Shown here piece after piece: positions 1-9,975 of a DNA stretch of 61,774 nt. Position numbers and translations under genes: made by a program. The stretch comes from Vogesella aquatica (GTDB taxonomy: Bacteria; Pseudomonadota; Gammaproteobacteria; Burkholderiales; Chromobacteriaceae). The stretch's first letter is position 1. Each line of letters opens with the position of its first letter. The DNA lies in the NCBI RefSeq assembly GCF_028548455.1, contig NZ_JAQQLF010000027.1, forward strand, positions 1 through 61,774, given 5' to 3'. The notes under the pieces were generated by a model. That model did no database searches. It was not told where the DNA came from and saw nothing but the letters and a program-made list of their open reading frames with translations.

Positions 1-59
1 CGCCTCAGCGCCGATGATAGTGCAGATACCTGTGTGAAAGTAGGACACCGCCAGACGCC
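1..59 (+). rRNA. rrf: 5S ribosomal RNA, 3' end (partial)
   Basis: The first ~59 bases match the 3' half of bacterial 5S rRNA: the run AGCGCCGATGATAGTG, a GAAAGTAGGACACCGCC segment and a closing CCAGACGCC correspond to the E. coli 5S helix region and 3' strand of helix I. The 5' half lies outside the window. It implies that an rRNA operon ends here, reading rightwards. The exact last base is uncertain by one or two positions. Confidence 0.9.
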
Positions 60-67
60 CGATACCG

Positions 68-93
68 AAGCCCAGCTCAGACGAGCTGGGCTT
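68..93 (+). terminator. rRNA operon terminator
   Basis: An 11-bp perfect stem (AAGCCCAGCTC / GAGCTGGGCTT) with loop AGAC lies nine bases after the 5S gene. The T tract is short and interrupted. Position and stem strength fit an intrinsic terminator of the rrn operon. Confidence 0.8.
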
Positions 94-118
94 TGTGCTT
101 TGGTGCGGCGAAAACACC

Positions 119-270
119 GTGCACGCACCCCGCGGCCAACCTTGGCCGCAGCCCGCCGACCCCAGCATAAAGCCCGCGAATGCGGGCTTTGTTGTTAGTG
201 CGCGCCGCGTGCGGCCAACCTTGGCAGCAGCCTGGCCCCGACATAAAGCCCGCGAATGCGGGCTTTATGC
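119..270. repeat. two tandem ~76-bp hairpin-bearing repeats downstream of the rrn operon
   Basis: Two imperfect copies start near 119 and 198. Each carries a GCGGCCAACCTTGG segment followed about 25 bases later by the same hairpin (AAAGCCCGC, loop GAAT, GCGGGCTTT) at 169-190 and 245-266. The first copy also makes a short palindrome GCGGCCAA/TTGGCCGC at 132-149, which is degraded in the second copy. It looks like a local duplication of a terminator plus the window-wide GCGGCCAAC word. Confidence 0.7.
242..269. terminator. bidirectional terminator between the rrn operon and pssA
   Basis: A 12-bp perfect stem (CATAAAGCCCGC / GCGGGCTTTATG) with loop GAAT sits eight bases past the pssA stop codon. 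It is symmetrical, so it can serve pssA on the minus strand as well as read-through from the rRNA operon. Confidence 0.65.
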
Positions 271-277
271 ATTGGCG

Positions 278-1624
278 TTAGAGTAGCCGGTGAAACAGTT
301 TGTCTAGCCGGAAGCGATTCAGCCTGCTGAGCAGCTTCCTTACTTTTTCCGGGTAGTGTTGTAACTTTTCCAGTTGCTGGTAATGGCTGATGATACGGGT
401 GTGCTGGCGGATGTTGTCGAGCTCTTGCGCAGTGATTGAAGCCAGCTGTCCTAGTGGGTCGTGCAGTAGCAGGCCATTTTCCAGGTCCAGGCGGAAGGCA
501 CGCGGGTTCAGGTTATTACCGGTAATCAGTTGCAAGTGCTGGTCTATCCACAAGCCTTTCAGGTGAAAGCTATTGTCGTTGTGTTGCCAAAGTCGAATGC
601 TCAGCAGCCCTGCCTGGATCGCATGTTGGTGCTGTTTGGCAAAACGGCGCAGGTTCATTTCGTACAAATAGGGCAGGCCACCGATGACCTTGAAAGGTTC
701 GCGGGGTGGGATGTAAAAGTCATTGGCGGTTTTGTCGCCAACAATGATTTCTACTTTGACCTGCCGTGCCAGGGCTTTGTCTATGGCTTTGAGCAGGGGG
801 CGAGGCAGGTTGAAGTAGGGTGTGCAGATGCTGATTTGCTGCTTGGCGCTATACAGCAGATTCTCCAGTAGCTTATTGAACGGGTTATTTTTACCGACGC
901 CGCAGACGGGGAAAACCTGTAGCCCATTCTTGCCATGCTCGTTTGCCGTAACGGTATAGCGGCTTTGTGCCAGCGTTTTGCGTAGCTGCCGAGTAGCGCG
1001 GTTCTGACTGGCTTTGTCCTGAGTGATGGGCTGGTCCAGCCGCATGACTGCCGGGTTGGCCGCAAGGGTGTTGAGCATATAGTCTGACAGCAGGTCGGCT
1101 AATGCTGCATTGCTGATCAGGTGATAGCGGTCAAAGCGGTATTTGTCCCCCACATGCAGGTAGACATTGTTCAGGCTGGCTCCGCTGTACAGCACGGTGT
1201 CGTCGATGACGTAGCCTTTGAGGTGCATGACGCCAAATAGCTCGCGTGTCTGCACGGGGACACCGTAAATGGACAGCTTGTCTTGTGGCTGCGCCTGGGC
1301 GCGCTGGCGGTACCAGCCGGCATTGCCTTCTTGCTTGCCATGGCCGATGAGGCCACGCCGGGCCCGGTGTGCATCGACAAATACTTTTATGTCGAGCTCA
1401 GGGTTGGCCGCCGCCGCGGCATACAGGGCGTCAAGAATGAGTTTGCCACCTTCGTCTTCTTGCAGGTATAGCGCGCAGAGATAAATGCGGTGGCGTGCCT
1501 GGCGAATCATGCCGAGTAACTGCTCGCGATAGTCGGCTGCACTGTGCAGTATGGTCACGGCATCCGGACGCAGGGTAATGCCAGGCAGGGATCGCAGTGG
1601 ATCGGTTGGCGAAAAAAACAGCAT
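278..1624 (-). CDS. pssA: phosphatidylserine synthase (CDP-diacylglycerol--serine O-phosphatidyltransferase), PLD type
   Basis: Makes phosphatidylserine from CDP-diacylglycerol and L-serine, the first committed step to phosphatidylethanolamine; the enzyme is membrane-associated and cytoplasmic. At 448 aa it matches E. coli PssA (about 451 aa) along its whole length. Two phospholipase-D HKD motifs are visible: H134-x-K136 with the following DD, and H354-x-K356 followed by the TGNNLNPRAFRLDLEN block (about 368-383). Other family landmarks are CTPYFNLP near 267 and IIVGDKTANDFYIP near 293. No strong Shine-Dalgarno precedes the ATG. It stands alone, ending at the shared hairpin with the rrn operon. 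Confidence 0.95.
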   Translation of the reverse strand: MLFFSPTDPLRSLPGITLRPDAVTILHSAADYREQLLGMIRQARHRIYLCALYLQEDEGGKLILDALYAAAAANPELDIKVFVDAHRARRGLIGHGKQEGNAGWYRQRAQAQPQDKLSIYGVPVQTRELFGVMHLKGYVIDDTVLYSGASLNNVYLHVGDKYRFDRYHLISNAALADLLSDYMLNTLAANPAVMRLDQPITQDKASQNRATRQLRKTLAQSRYTVTANEHGKNGLQVFPVCGVGKNNPFNKLLENLLYSAKQQISICTPYFNLPRPLLKAIDKALARQVKVEIIVGDKTANDFYIPPREPFKVIGGLPYLYEMNLRRFAKQHQHAIQAGLLSIRLWQHNDNSFHLKGLWIDQHLQLITGNNLNPRAFRLDLENGLLLHDPLGQLASITAQELDNIRQHTRIISHYQQLEKLQHYPEKVRKLLSRLNRFRLDKLFHRLL

Positions 1625-1742
1625 GAGGCGTGTGTGTGCGTATTAATGCGATTAACGCATCCTACCATCAGTGCCGTAAAAGTGGACTGGTTTTACATGC
1701 AGGGCTGCACTCTTGCCGGGCTGTGCTTTAAAGATAATTAAA

Positions 1743-1768
1743 AGCCCCTGGGCATGAGCGCAGGGGCT
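1743..1768 (-). terminator. intrinsic terminator of potF
   Basis: Eight-bp stem AGCCCCTG / CAGGGGCT followed on the minus strand by TTTTAATTAT. It lies 23 bases after the potF stop codon. Confidence 0.8.
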
Positions 1769-1790
1769 GTGGCTGAAGCGTGGTTGGCGT

Positions 1791-2888
1791 TTATTTGCCG
1801 GTTTTGAACTCTTGCCACAGGCGCGTGGTCAGGCGCTGGATTTTGGCATCCATGGTCGGCATCACAAAGCTCTTGGCCACGATATCTTTGCTTGGGAAGA
1901 TGGACGGATTGGCCAGGTGTTTCTTGTCGATGAACTGACGCGCGGCCAGGCTGCCGGGTGCATAGGTGACCGTATTGGCATTGGCGGCCGATACTTTTGG
2001 ATCCAGCACGTAGTTGATGTAGGTAAGGGCGTTATCGACGTTTTTGGCGTCTTTAGGGATCACCATGCTGTCGATCCAGATGCCTACGCCAGTTTTGGGT
2101 ACCAGCGGCTGTACTTTTACGCCGTTTTTGGCTTCTTCGGCGCGGGTCTTGGCGATGTTCAGGTCACCGCCGTAGCCCAGTACCAGACACAGGGAGCCGC
2201 CCGAGAGTTCGTTGATATAGCCGGAGGACGAGAAGCGGGTAATGTGCGGGCGCAGCGGTTTCAGTAGCGCCGCCGCTGCCTTGTAGTCGGCCTCGCTGGT
2301 ACTGGCCGGGTTTTTGCCCATGTAGTGCAGCACTACCGGGAAGACCTCTGCCGCAGAGTCCAGCATGCTGACACCGCAGCTTTTCAGCTTGGACACGTTC
2401 TCGACTTTGAACAGCAAGTCCCACTCGTTAGCTGGCAGCTTGCCACCCAGTGCTTTGTTTGCCTTGTCGGTGTTGATACCAATTGTATTCATGCCCCAGA
2501 AGTAAGGGATGGCAAACTGGTTACCCGGGTCGAACTGGGTCATGAGCTTCATCAGCTCCGGGTCCAGGTCTTTGTAGTTCGGGATTTTGGCCTTGTTTAC
2601 CGGCTGGTACAGGCCAGCCTGGATCTGTTTGGCCAGGAAGGTATTGGACGGGTGAACCAGGTCGTAGCCGGATTTGCCGGTCAGCATCTTGGCTTGCAGG
2701 ATCTCGTTGCTATCGTAGACATCGTAACGAACCTTGATGCCGGTGGCTTTCTGGAAGTTCGGCACCGTGGATTCGGCAATGTAGTCTGACCAGTTGTACA
2801 CGTTCAGCTCTTTGCCCGCGGCGAATGCGCTGCCAGAGGCGGCAGTCAAGGCCAGGCTGATAGCCAGGGTCAGGGTCGATTTCTTCAT
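1791..2888 (-). CDS. potF: periplasmic putrescine/spermidine-binding protein of an ABC transporter
   Basis: Solute-binding protein that presents polyamines to an ABC importer. The first ~23 residues form a classic Sec signal peptide (MKK, hydrophobic core, cleavage after SAFA). The mature protein starts KELNVYNWSDYI, diagnostic of the PotD/PotF family, and 365 aa is the usual length. The start is supported by AAGGAG upstream. It lies 131 bp downstream of puuA on the same strand, so uptake and gamma-glutamylation of putrescine are probably co-expressed. No transporter membrane or ATPase genes are adjacent. PotF rather than PotD is inferred from context, so the polyamine preference is not certain. 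Confidence 0.85.
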   Translation of the reverse strand: MKKSTLTLAISLALTAASGSAFAAGKELNVYNWSDYIAESTVPNFQKATGIKVRYDVYDSNEILQAKMLTGKSGYDLVHPSNTFLAKQIQAGLYQPVNKAKIPNYKDLDPELMKLMTQFDPGNQFAIPYFWGMNTIGINTDKANKALGGKLPANEWDLLFKVENVSKLKSCGVSMLDSAAEVFPVVLHYMGKNPASTSEADYKAAAALLKPLRPHITRFSSSGYINELSGGSLCLVLGYGGDLNIAKTRAEEAKNGVKVQPLVPKTGVGIWIDSMVIPKDAKNVDNALTYINYVLDPKVSAANANTVTYAPGSLAARQFIDKKHLANPSIFPSKDIVAKSFVMPTMDAKIQRLTTRLWQEFKTGK

Positions 2889-3019
2889 CAGGTTCTCCTT
2901 GCAGTTAGTCTGCTTATTTCATCATTACGGCCTGCTTATCGCCGCTGTGTCAATTAGAAACTGGTGCGGGAAAATGCTCAACTGCTCCCTTGGAACAGCA
3001 GCATTGTAGCGCGTGGTTT

Positions 3020-4306
3020 TTAGGCTTGGTGTGCTAAATATTGCCATTCCCACGCGGTGACTTGCTGTTGGAAATGCTGCTGCTCTACTTGCTTGAGGGC
3101 CAGAAAAACGCGTGAAAAATCTGCCCCCAGGACATCATGCAGCGCATGGGCTTGGGCGAATGCCTGCATGGCAGTTTGTTGCGAGTCAGGCAAAGTGGCC
3201 GCTTGCTGATAGGCGCTGTCCGAGCGGGGGCGGCTTGCTTCGCAGGCTTGTTCCATGCCAAGCAAGCCGCAGGCCAGTGTCGCTGCCAGAGCCAGGTAAG
3301 GGTTGGCATCAATGCCGGGCAGGCGGTTTTCTACGCGTCGAGCCTGCGGGTGGCAAACCGGCACCCGCAAGCCGCAGCTTCGGTTGTCGTAACCCCACTC
3401 TACATTGATCGGCGCAGCGCTATGGGCACAGAGGCGGCGGTAGGCATTAGGGTTGGCCGCAAACAGCAGCATGGCTTGTGGCAAATAGCGTTGCAGGCCG
3501 CCGATATAGTGGTGAAAACGGGGGTGTTCGCTGCCATTCGTCTGGGTGAAGGCATTCCGGCCTTGGCTATCCAGCAAGCTTTGGTGAATATGCATGGCAC
3601 TGCCTGGATGGCCGGGGAAGGGTTTGGCCATGAAGCAGGCTTGCAGGCCGTGCTGGCTGGCCAGCTGGCGCAGGGTGCGTTTAAGCAGGAACACCTGGTC
3701 TGCCAGTGCCAGTGCCGGGCCGTGTTGCAGGTTGAGCTCGTACTGGCCGTTGCCGACTTCGTGCAGCAGGGTGTCGGTGGCAATACCTTGCTGGTGGCAA
3801 GCCTGTTCCAGTTCGGCAAAAAAAGGTTCGTACCGGGCGCTGTGGTCTACCGCGTACGCCGCCCCGACGCTTTCGTGCTGCCGGCCTTGTGCATCCAGCA
3901 GATAAAACTCGATTTCAGGTGCCACGATGGGGGTGAAGCCCAGCGCCTCAAAGCGTGCCAGCACACGCTTCAGCACGCTGCGCGGTGCCGTTTCCAGTAG
4001 TTGGCCGCTATCGCTGTAACAATCGTGGATAAGCTGGGCAATGCGGCGGCCCGGCCCAGGTTTGACGCTGAGTGTGGCCAGGTCGGGTAGCAAGCGCAGG
4101 TCCGGGTCGTTATCGGGAACCAGCTGCTGTTGCGGGTCGCCCATCCAGCTTTGTATCAGGCTGACTTGGGGAAAGCGCAGTTCACCTTCGGCCGGGTAAT
4201 GCGTAACGGGTACCAGCTTGCCGCGTGCCTGGGCATTCAGGTCCGGGATGAGGCATTCGATGTGGGTAATGGCGTGCTCACGCAGCCAGTGCAGCAGTGT
4301 CGTCAT
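3020..4306 (-). CDS. puuA: gamma-glutamylputrescine synthetase-like protein (glutamine synthetase family)
   Basis: ATP-dependent ligase that joins glutamate to putrescine, the entry step of the Puu polyamine degradation route. Glutamine-synthetase-fold motifs are present: PEIEFYLLD, GNGQYELNLQHG, AMHIHQSLLD, NVEWGYDNRSCGLRVP and ENRLPGIDANPYLA. The last two blocks match PuuA more closely than GlnA. I start at the ATG beginning MTTLLHWLREHA (428 aa), because the 33 residues upstream are low-complexity and unlike the family. No good Shine-Dalgarno was found for either start. The neighbour potF supports a role with polyamines. Other GS-like ligases cannot be excluded. Confidence 0.8.
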   Translation of the reverse strand: MTTLLHWLREHAITHIECLIPDLNAQARGKLVPVTHYPAEGELRFPQVSLIQSWMGDPQQQLVPDNDPDLRLLPDLATLSVKPGPGRRIAQLIHDCYSDSGQLLETAPRSVLKRVLARFEALGFTPIVAPEIEFYLLDAQGRQHESVGAAYAVDHSARYEPFFAELEQACHQQGIATDTLLHEVGNGQYELNLQHGPALALADQVFLLKRTLRQLASQHGLQACFMAKPFPGHPGSAMHIHQSLLDSQGRNAFTQTNGSEHPRFHHYIGGLQRYLPQAMLLFAANPNAYRRLCAHSAAPINVEWGYDNRSCGLRVPVCHPQARRVENRLPGIDANPYLALAATLACGLLGMEQACEASRPRSDSAYQQAATLPDSQQTAMQAFAQAHALHDVLGADFSRVFLALKQVEQQHFQQQVTAWEWQYLAHQA

Positions 4307-4481
4307 GATGAGGTGTCCGTAAGGGGGTGGCAGAGTCGCGTGCAGGTGCGGCGGCAGCGTTGCCTGCGGCGCTGAGCGGTTGCTCGAAGACCCCCAGGGA
4401 CACATTGCAAGGAATGCGCAGGGTGCACAAAGTAAGGGTGTGACGCATGTCGCAGCCTTGCAAAGATTGAATGTCTATTTT

Positions 4482-4509
4482 TTTATTCCATATTGTGGCT
4501 ATTCGTCAA
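4482..4509 (-). promoter_or_regulatory. possible sigma-70 promoter for puuA
   Basis: The puuA-rppH gap (4307-4631, 325 bp) has an AT-rich patch at 4461-4520. On the minus strand it offers TTGACG (4504-4509) and AATAAA (4482-4487) spaced 16 bp, with a leader of about 170 nt to puuA. The rest of the gap shows no gene. This was read by eye and is untested. Confidence 0.35.
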
Positions 4510-4631
4510 TTATATTTAACGACCGATGGGCGATGGCGGCGGGTATGTGACGTGCCTGCCACGGTAGCGCGTGGCGTGCGCGGCCGAAATGTGCAAAAAT
4601 CGAGCCAACTAACGATATTGCAGGTTTTTCC

Positions 4632-5171
4632 ATGCTGGACCGGGACGGATACCGCCCCAATGTCGGAATCATCCTCATCAATGGCAAGCATGAGGTGTTC
4701 TGGGGCAAGCGGGTGCGCGAGCACTCGTGGCAGTTTCCGCAAGGAGGCATCAAACCTGGCGAAAGCCCTGAAGCCGCGATGTATCGCGAGCTGCTGGAAG
4801 AAGTGGGCTTGCTGCCACAACACGTCAAGATCCTGGGTCGCACCCGCGACTGGCTGCGCTACGATGTGCCCACCAACTGGGTACGCCGCGAGTGGCGCGG
4901 TAGTTATCGCGGGCAAAAGCAGATCTGGTTCTTGCTGAAGCTGGTAGGCCGGGATTGCGATGTATGCCTTCGTGCAACCAATCACCCTGAGTTTGATGGC
5001 TGGCGCTGGAATGACTACTGGGCGCCGGTTGATGCGGTGATCGAATTCAAGAAAGACGTCTACGAGCGGGCGCTCACCGAGCTGACCCGCTTCCTGAAAG
5101 GGATCGAAAGCCGTGGAGACTATCTGGTGCGTGTTGCGCAAGATACGACCCGGCAGCCAGACGAGGGCTAA
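4632..5171 (+). CDS. rppH: RNA 5'-pyrophosphohydrolase
   Basis: Removes pyrophosphate from the 5' end of primary transcripts, starting RNase E-dependent mRNA decay in the cytoplasm. The Nudix box is complete at residues 38-60 ([17 protein letters not shown] followed by LEEVGL). The N-terminus [17 protein letters not shown] and the QIWFLLKL and PEFDGWRW segments are typical of RppH/NudH. The 179-aa length is normal. The next gene starts four bases after the stop, so the two are probably co-transcribed. Confidence 0.95.
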   Translation: MLDRDGYRPNVGIILINGKHEVFWGKRVREHSWQFPQGGIKPGESPEAAMYRELLEEVGLLPQHVKILGRTRDWLRYDVPTNWVRREWRGSYRGQKQIWFLLKLVGRDCDVCLRATNHPEFDGWRWNDYWAPVDAVIEFKKDVYERALTELTRFLKGIESRGDYLVRVAQDTTRQPDEG

Positions 5172-5174
5172 GGC

Positions 5175-5801
5175 GTGACGACACAACATTTGCCACGGCC
5201 ACGCACTGCTTTTGCAGGCGTGGCCGTTGTTGCTGCCTGGTCTGCCTGGCAGCCTGCGGACATCACGACCTGGTGGATGGAAGCCATCCCGGCGCTAGTC
5301 GGCCTGCCCTTGGCGTGGCTGTGCTGGGGCCGCTACCCGTGGACCAGGTTGGCCGCATGGGCCATGGCACTGCACGCGGTGATTTTGCTCGTGGGGGCGC
5401 ATTACACCTATGCGCTCACGCCACTGGGCTTCTGGCTGCAAGAGGCGTTTGATTTTAGCCGCAACCATTACGACCGCCTCGGCCACCTGGCACAGGGTTT
5501 CTTTCCGGCCATTCTGGCGCGCGAGGTGATTCACCGTGCTACCCGCCTGCAGGGGCGCTGGCTGGCGTTTCTGGCCACCTGTTTCTGCCTGGCTTTCTCG
5601 GCATTTTACGAATTGATCGAATGGTGGGCCGCGCTGGCCATGGGCGCGGGGGCCGACGCTTTCCTCGCCACGCAGGGCGACCCGTGGGACACCCAGTGGG
5701 ATATGTTCCTGGCGCTCTGCGGTGCCATTCTGGCGCAGCTGTTCCTGGCAGCGCGCCACAATCAACAACTCGCGGCGCTGCTGCGCCGTGCACCACACTG
5801 A
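5175..5801 (+). CDS. DUF2238 (YjdF-type) inner-membrane protein
   Basis: A 208-aa polytopic membrane protein with about six hydrophobic segments. The blocks ALTPLGFWLQEAF, NHYDRLGHLAQGF and FSAFYELIEWW carry the conserved acidic and aromatic residues of the DUF2238/YjdF family, whose function is unknown to me. I use the GTG start at 5175, four bases after rppH, since the reading continues the operon. It is followed eight bases later by parE. Confidence 0.8.
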   Translation: MTTQHLPRPRTAFAGVAVVAAWSAWQPADITTWWMEAIPALVGLPLAWLCWGRYPWTRLAAWAMALHAVILLVGAHYTYALTPLGFWLQEAFDFSRNHYDRLGHLAQGFFPAILAREVIHRATRLQGRWLAFLATCFCLAFSAFYELIEWWAALAMGAGADAFLATQGDPWDTQWDMFLALCGAILAQLFLAARHNQQLAALLRRAPH

Positions 5802-5808
5802 CAAACAC

Positions 5809-7776
<1,968 letters not shown>

Positions 7777-7800
7777 CCTTCGTGCTTAAACGCCGCTAGC

Positions 7801-7836
7801 AAGTTGGCCGCACCCTTACCGGGTTGCGGCCAACTT
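7801..7836. repeat. hairpin built from an inverted pair of the GTTGGCCGCA word
   Basis: The words at 7803-7812 and 7825-7834 face each other and give a 12-bp perfect stem (AAGTTGGCCGCA / TGCGGCCAACTT). Inside the loop CCC and GGG can extend pairing with one bulge. It sits between parE and the PFK gene and may terminate parE, but there is no T tract, so termination is inferred. Confidence 0.75.
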
Positions 7837-7923
7837 GCGTTGGTCGCAGCGCTGTTTGCGCCAAGGCAAAGTAGCTGTCGCATCTGGTACTACAATGGTC
7901 TTATCCATAAACGGGAGGCCAGC

Positions 7924-9132
7924 ATGGCGCGTTTACTTTATCTGCAGTCCGGCGGCCCTACCGCCGTGCTGAATGGCTCGGCGCAAGGTGTCATTGAAAC
8001 GGCCCGTGCGCAGGGTGTGCCGGTGTGTGCGGCGGCCAACGGCCTGGCGGGTTTGCTGGCCGGTGAGCTGTACGACTGCAGCAGCGCGCCGGCCGACAGC
8101 ATCCGGCGCCTGGGTTGGTTGCCCGGAGCCAGTTTCGGCACCAGCCGCCATGTGCTGGCTGCTTACGACGAGGTGCCAGAGCAATGGGCCAGGCTGGCAG
8201 AGGTAGTGCGGCAGTTCGATATTGGCTACGTGCTGCTCAATGGCGGCAACGGCTCGATGGAAACCGCCTTGCGACTGGGTGAGTTGGCCCAGCGTTTTGA
8301 CTTGCCGCTGCTGGCGCTAGGCGTACCCAAAACCATCGATAACGACCTGGAGGGCACCGACTTCAGTCCCGGTTTTCCCTCCGCTGCCAAATATCTGGCC
8401 AGCAGCCTGCGCGAGGTGACGCACGATATGCGCAGCATGGGGCGCGGCCGGGTGTTCATCATGGAAACCATGGGTCGGCACGTAGGGTGGTTGGCCGCAG
8501 CCTGCAGCCTGGCGGCCGGTGCAGGCGAGCCCGCCCCGCTGGTGTTATTGCCCGAGGTGGCGTTTGACGAAGCGCGTGTGCTGCAGGCCGTGCAGCACCG
8601 GCTGCAGCAGGATGGGTATTGCGCTATTGCGGTGGCCGAGGGTTTGCGGCAGGCCGACGGCCGTTTTGTGGCGCAAATGCACGCAGATGCCGTGTATGGC
8701 CACGAACAGCTGGGCGGAGCCGGCGCCTGGCTGGCGCAGCGCCTGCAGCAAGCGCTGGGTGTCCACGCCCACGTGGCACTGGTGGACTGCCAGCAGCGCG
8801 CCGCCATGCACCTGGCGTCGGCCACCGATGCACGCCTGGCGTACGAAGCCGGTGCGGCCTGCGTACATTGGGCGCTGGCCGGGCAGGGCGGGGTGATGGC
8901 CGGCCTGCAGCGCCAGGATGATGGCTGGCAGGCGGTGCCGGTACCGCTGGCGCAGGTGGCCGGGCTGGAGCGCACGGTGCCGGCGCACTTCATCGCGGAC
9001 GATGGCTTGTCGGTGACACCGGCCTTTGCCCGCTATCTGCGCCCTTTGCTGCAGGGTGAGCTAAGCATCCCCTATGTGGATGGCTTGCCGGATTACCGGG
9101 TGCTTGCCTGGCCGCGGCTGGTTTTGTCCTAG
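7924..9132 (+). CDS. 6-phosphofructokinase-family kinase (ATP or PPi donor unclear)
   Basis: Member of the phosphofructokinase superfamily; phosphorylates fructose 6-phosphate or a related sugar phosphate in the cytoplasm. Family motifs are GGPTAVLNG at 10-18, GGNGS at 107-111, PKTIDND at 135-141 and MGRHVGWLA at 183-191. The Lys in PKTIDND is typical of PPi-dependent and some ATP-dependent long-form enzymes. The second Gly of GGNGS is ATP-type. The Asp normally found in GGDGS is replaced by Asn. 402 aa fits the long PFK clade. GGGAGG precedes the ATG well, which decides the start. Its end overlaps the convergent lipoprotein gene by four bases. Confidence 0.8.
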   Translation: MARLLYLQSGGPTAVLNGSAQGVIETARAQGVPVCAAANGLAGLLAGELYDCSSAPADSIRRLGWLPGASFGTSRHVLAAYDEVPEQWARLAEVVRQFDIGYVLLNGGNGSMETALRLGELAQRFDLPLLALGVPKTIDNDLEGTDFSPGFPSAAKYLASSLREVTHDMRSMGRGRVFIMETMGRHVGWLAAACSLAAGAGEPAPLVLLPEVAFDEARVLQAVQHRLQQDGYCAIAVAEGLRQADGRFVAQMHADAVYGHEQLGGAGAWLAQRLQQALGVHAHVALVDCQQRAAMHLASATDARLAYEAGAACVHWALAGQGGVMAGLQRQDDGWQAVPVPLAQVAGLERTVPAHFIADDGLSVTPAFARYLRPLLQGELSIPYVDGLPDYRVLAWPRLVLS

Positions 9133-9881
9133 TCGGAAAACTTGCAGCCGCACAAGATTTCATCGGTGGGTGGGGGTGGGGCACTGCAAAAACTGGCTTT
9201 GAAAAACTTGGGGTAGGTGATGGTTTCTTCTGGTGCCCAGCGGTTAGCAATAAACTGGAGATCATGAATGCCAAAGCGTTGCATATCCTCCGGGCTGTAA
9301 TAAAACCCCGGAGCCTGGGGGTAGGCCTTGATCCATTCTGGTTGTTGGCCGCATACGGTTATCAGCTGGCTGACGCCGATGCGCTCAAAGAACGCTTTTT
9401 CACTGATGACCCACTGTCTGATATCTTCCCGTGCACGGTCTTGCTGAGCAGGATTGTGCTTCCACTTTGCCTTGATAAGCGCCTCCCAGTCGGGCTGCAG
9501 GGCCCCGCCGTGCCATAGCAGGGCATCGCGTTCGCCCAAATACTTGTTACGTGCGGCAGGAAAGACATAGTTGGCACATGAGGACATGCACGCACCATCT
9601 ACCCGTATGTCCAGCTGTTTGTCGTGAATGAAATCCCCCAGTGCCATACCTAGGTTGCTGCTTCCGCCATGGCTATTGATCACCAAGCGGGTTGGTTTAA
9701 CAGCAGCTTGCGCGTAAATAGTCTGGACTTGTGCGATTGCGCTTGCATCCAACTCACCGTTGTAGACAATGTCACTACCATTTGGGGAGAGCGTGACGAT
9801 CGGCTTGTTGCTGTGCATGCTGGCGCAGCCAGCAAGGGCGACGAGCAGCAGGCTGCACATGATGCCTTGCAGGGTATTCAT
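9129..9881 (-). CDS. putative lipoprotein with a ClpP/crotonase-like protease fold
   Basis: A 250-aa protein whose N-terminus is a lipoprotein signal (lipobox LAGC, Cys19), so it should be anchored in the periplasm. INSHGGSSNLGMALGDFI (68-85) and GACMSSCANYVFPAA (96-110) resemble the glycine-rich oxyanion loop and nucleophile-Ser region of periplasmic Clp-protease-like proteins (COG3904-type). Ser100 or Ser101 is the candidate nucleophile. A C-terminal region rich in Cys and Pro is unusual. The gene is alone on this strand and convergent with the PFK gene. Its substrate is unknown. Confidence 0.65.
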   Translation of the reverse strand: MNTLQGIMCSLLLVALAGCASMHSNKPIVTLSPNGSDIVYNGELDASAIAQVQTIYAQAAVKPTRLVINSHGGSSNLGMALGDFIHDKQLDIRVDGACMSSCANYVFPAARNKYLGERDALLWHGGALQPDWEALIKAKWKHNPAQQDRAREDIRQWVISEKAFFERIGVSQLITVCGQQPEWIKAYPQAPGFYYSPEDMQRFGIHDLQFIANRWAPEETITYPKFFKASFCSAPPPPTDEILCGCKFSD

Positions 9882-9975
9882 GGATTTTCCCTTGCTGAAT
9901 TTATGAAATTGGAATTATTGTGATGTGCTTTTATCGCTGTCAACCGGTAATCCAGAAAAAAGCTATGCCATCCTG

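Noticed and set aside
95-286. 63-aa open frame next to the 5S rRNA
   Set aside because: Lies entirely in terminator and repeat sequence.
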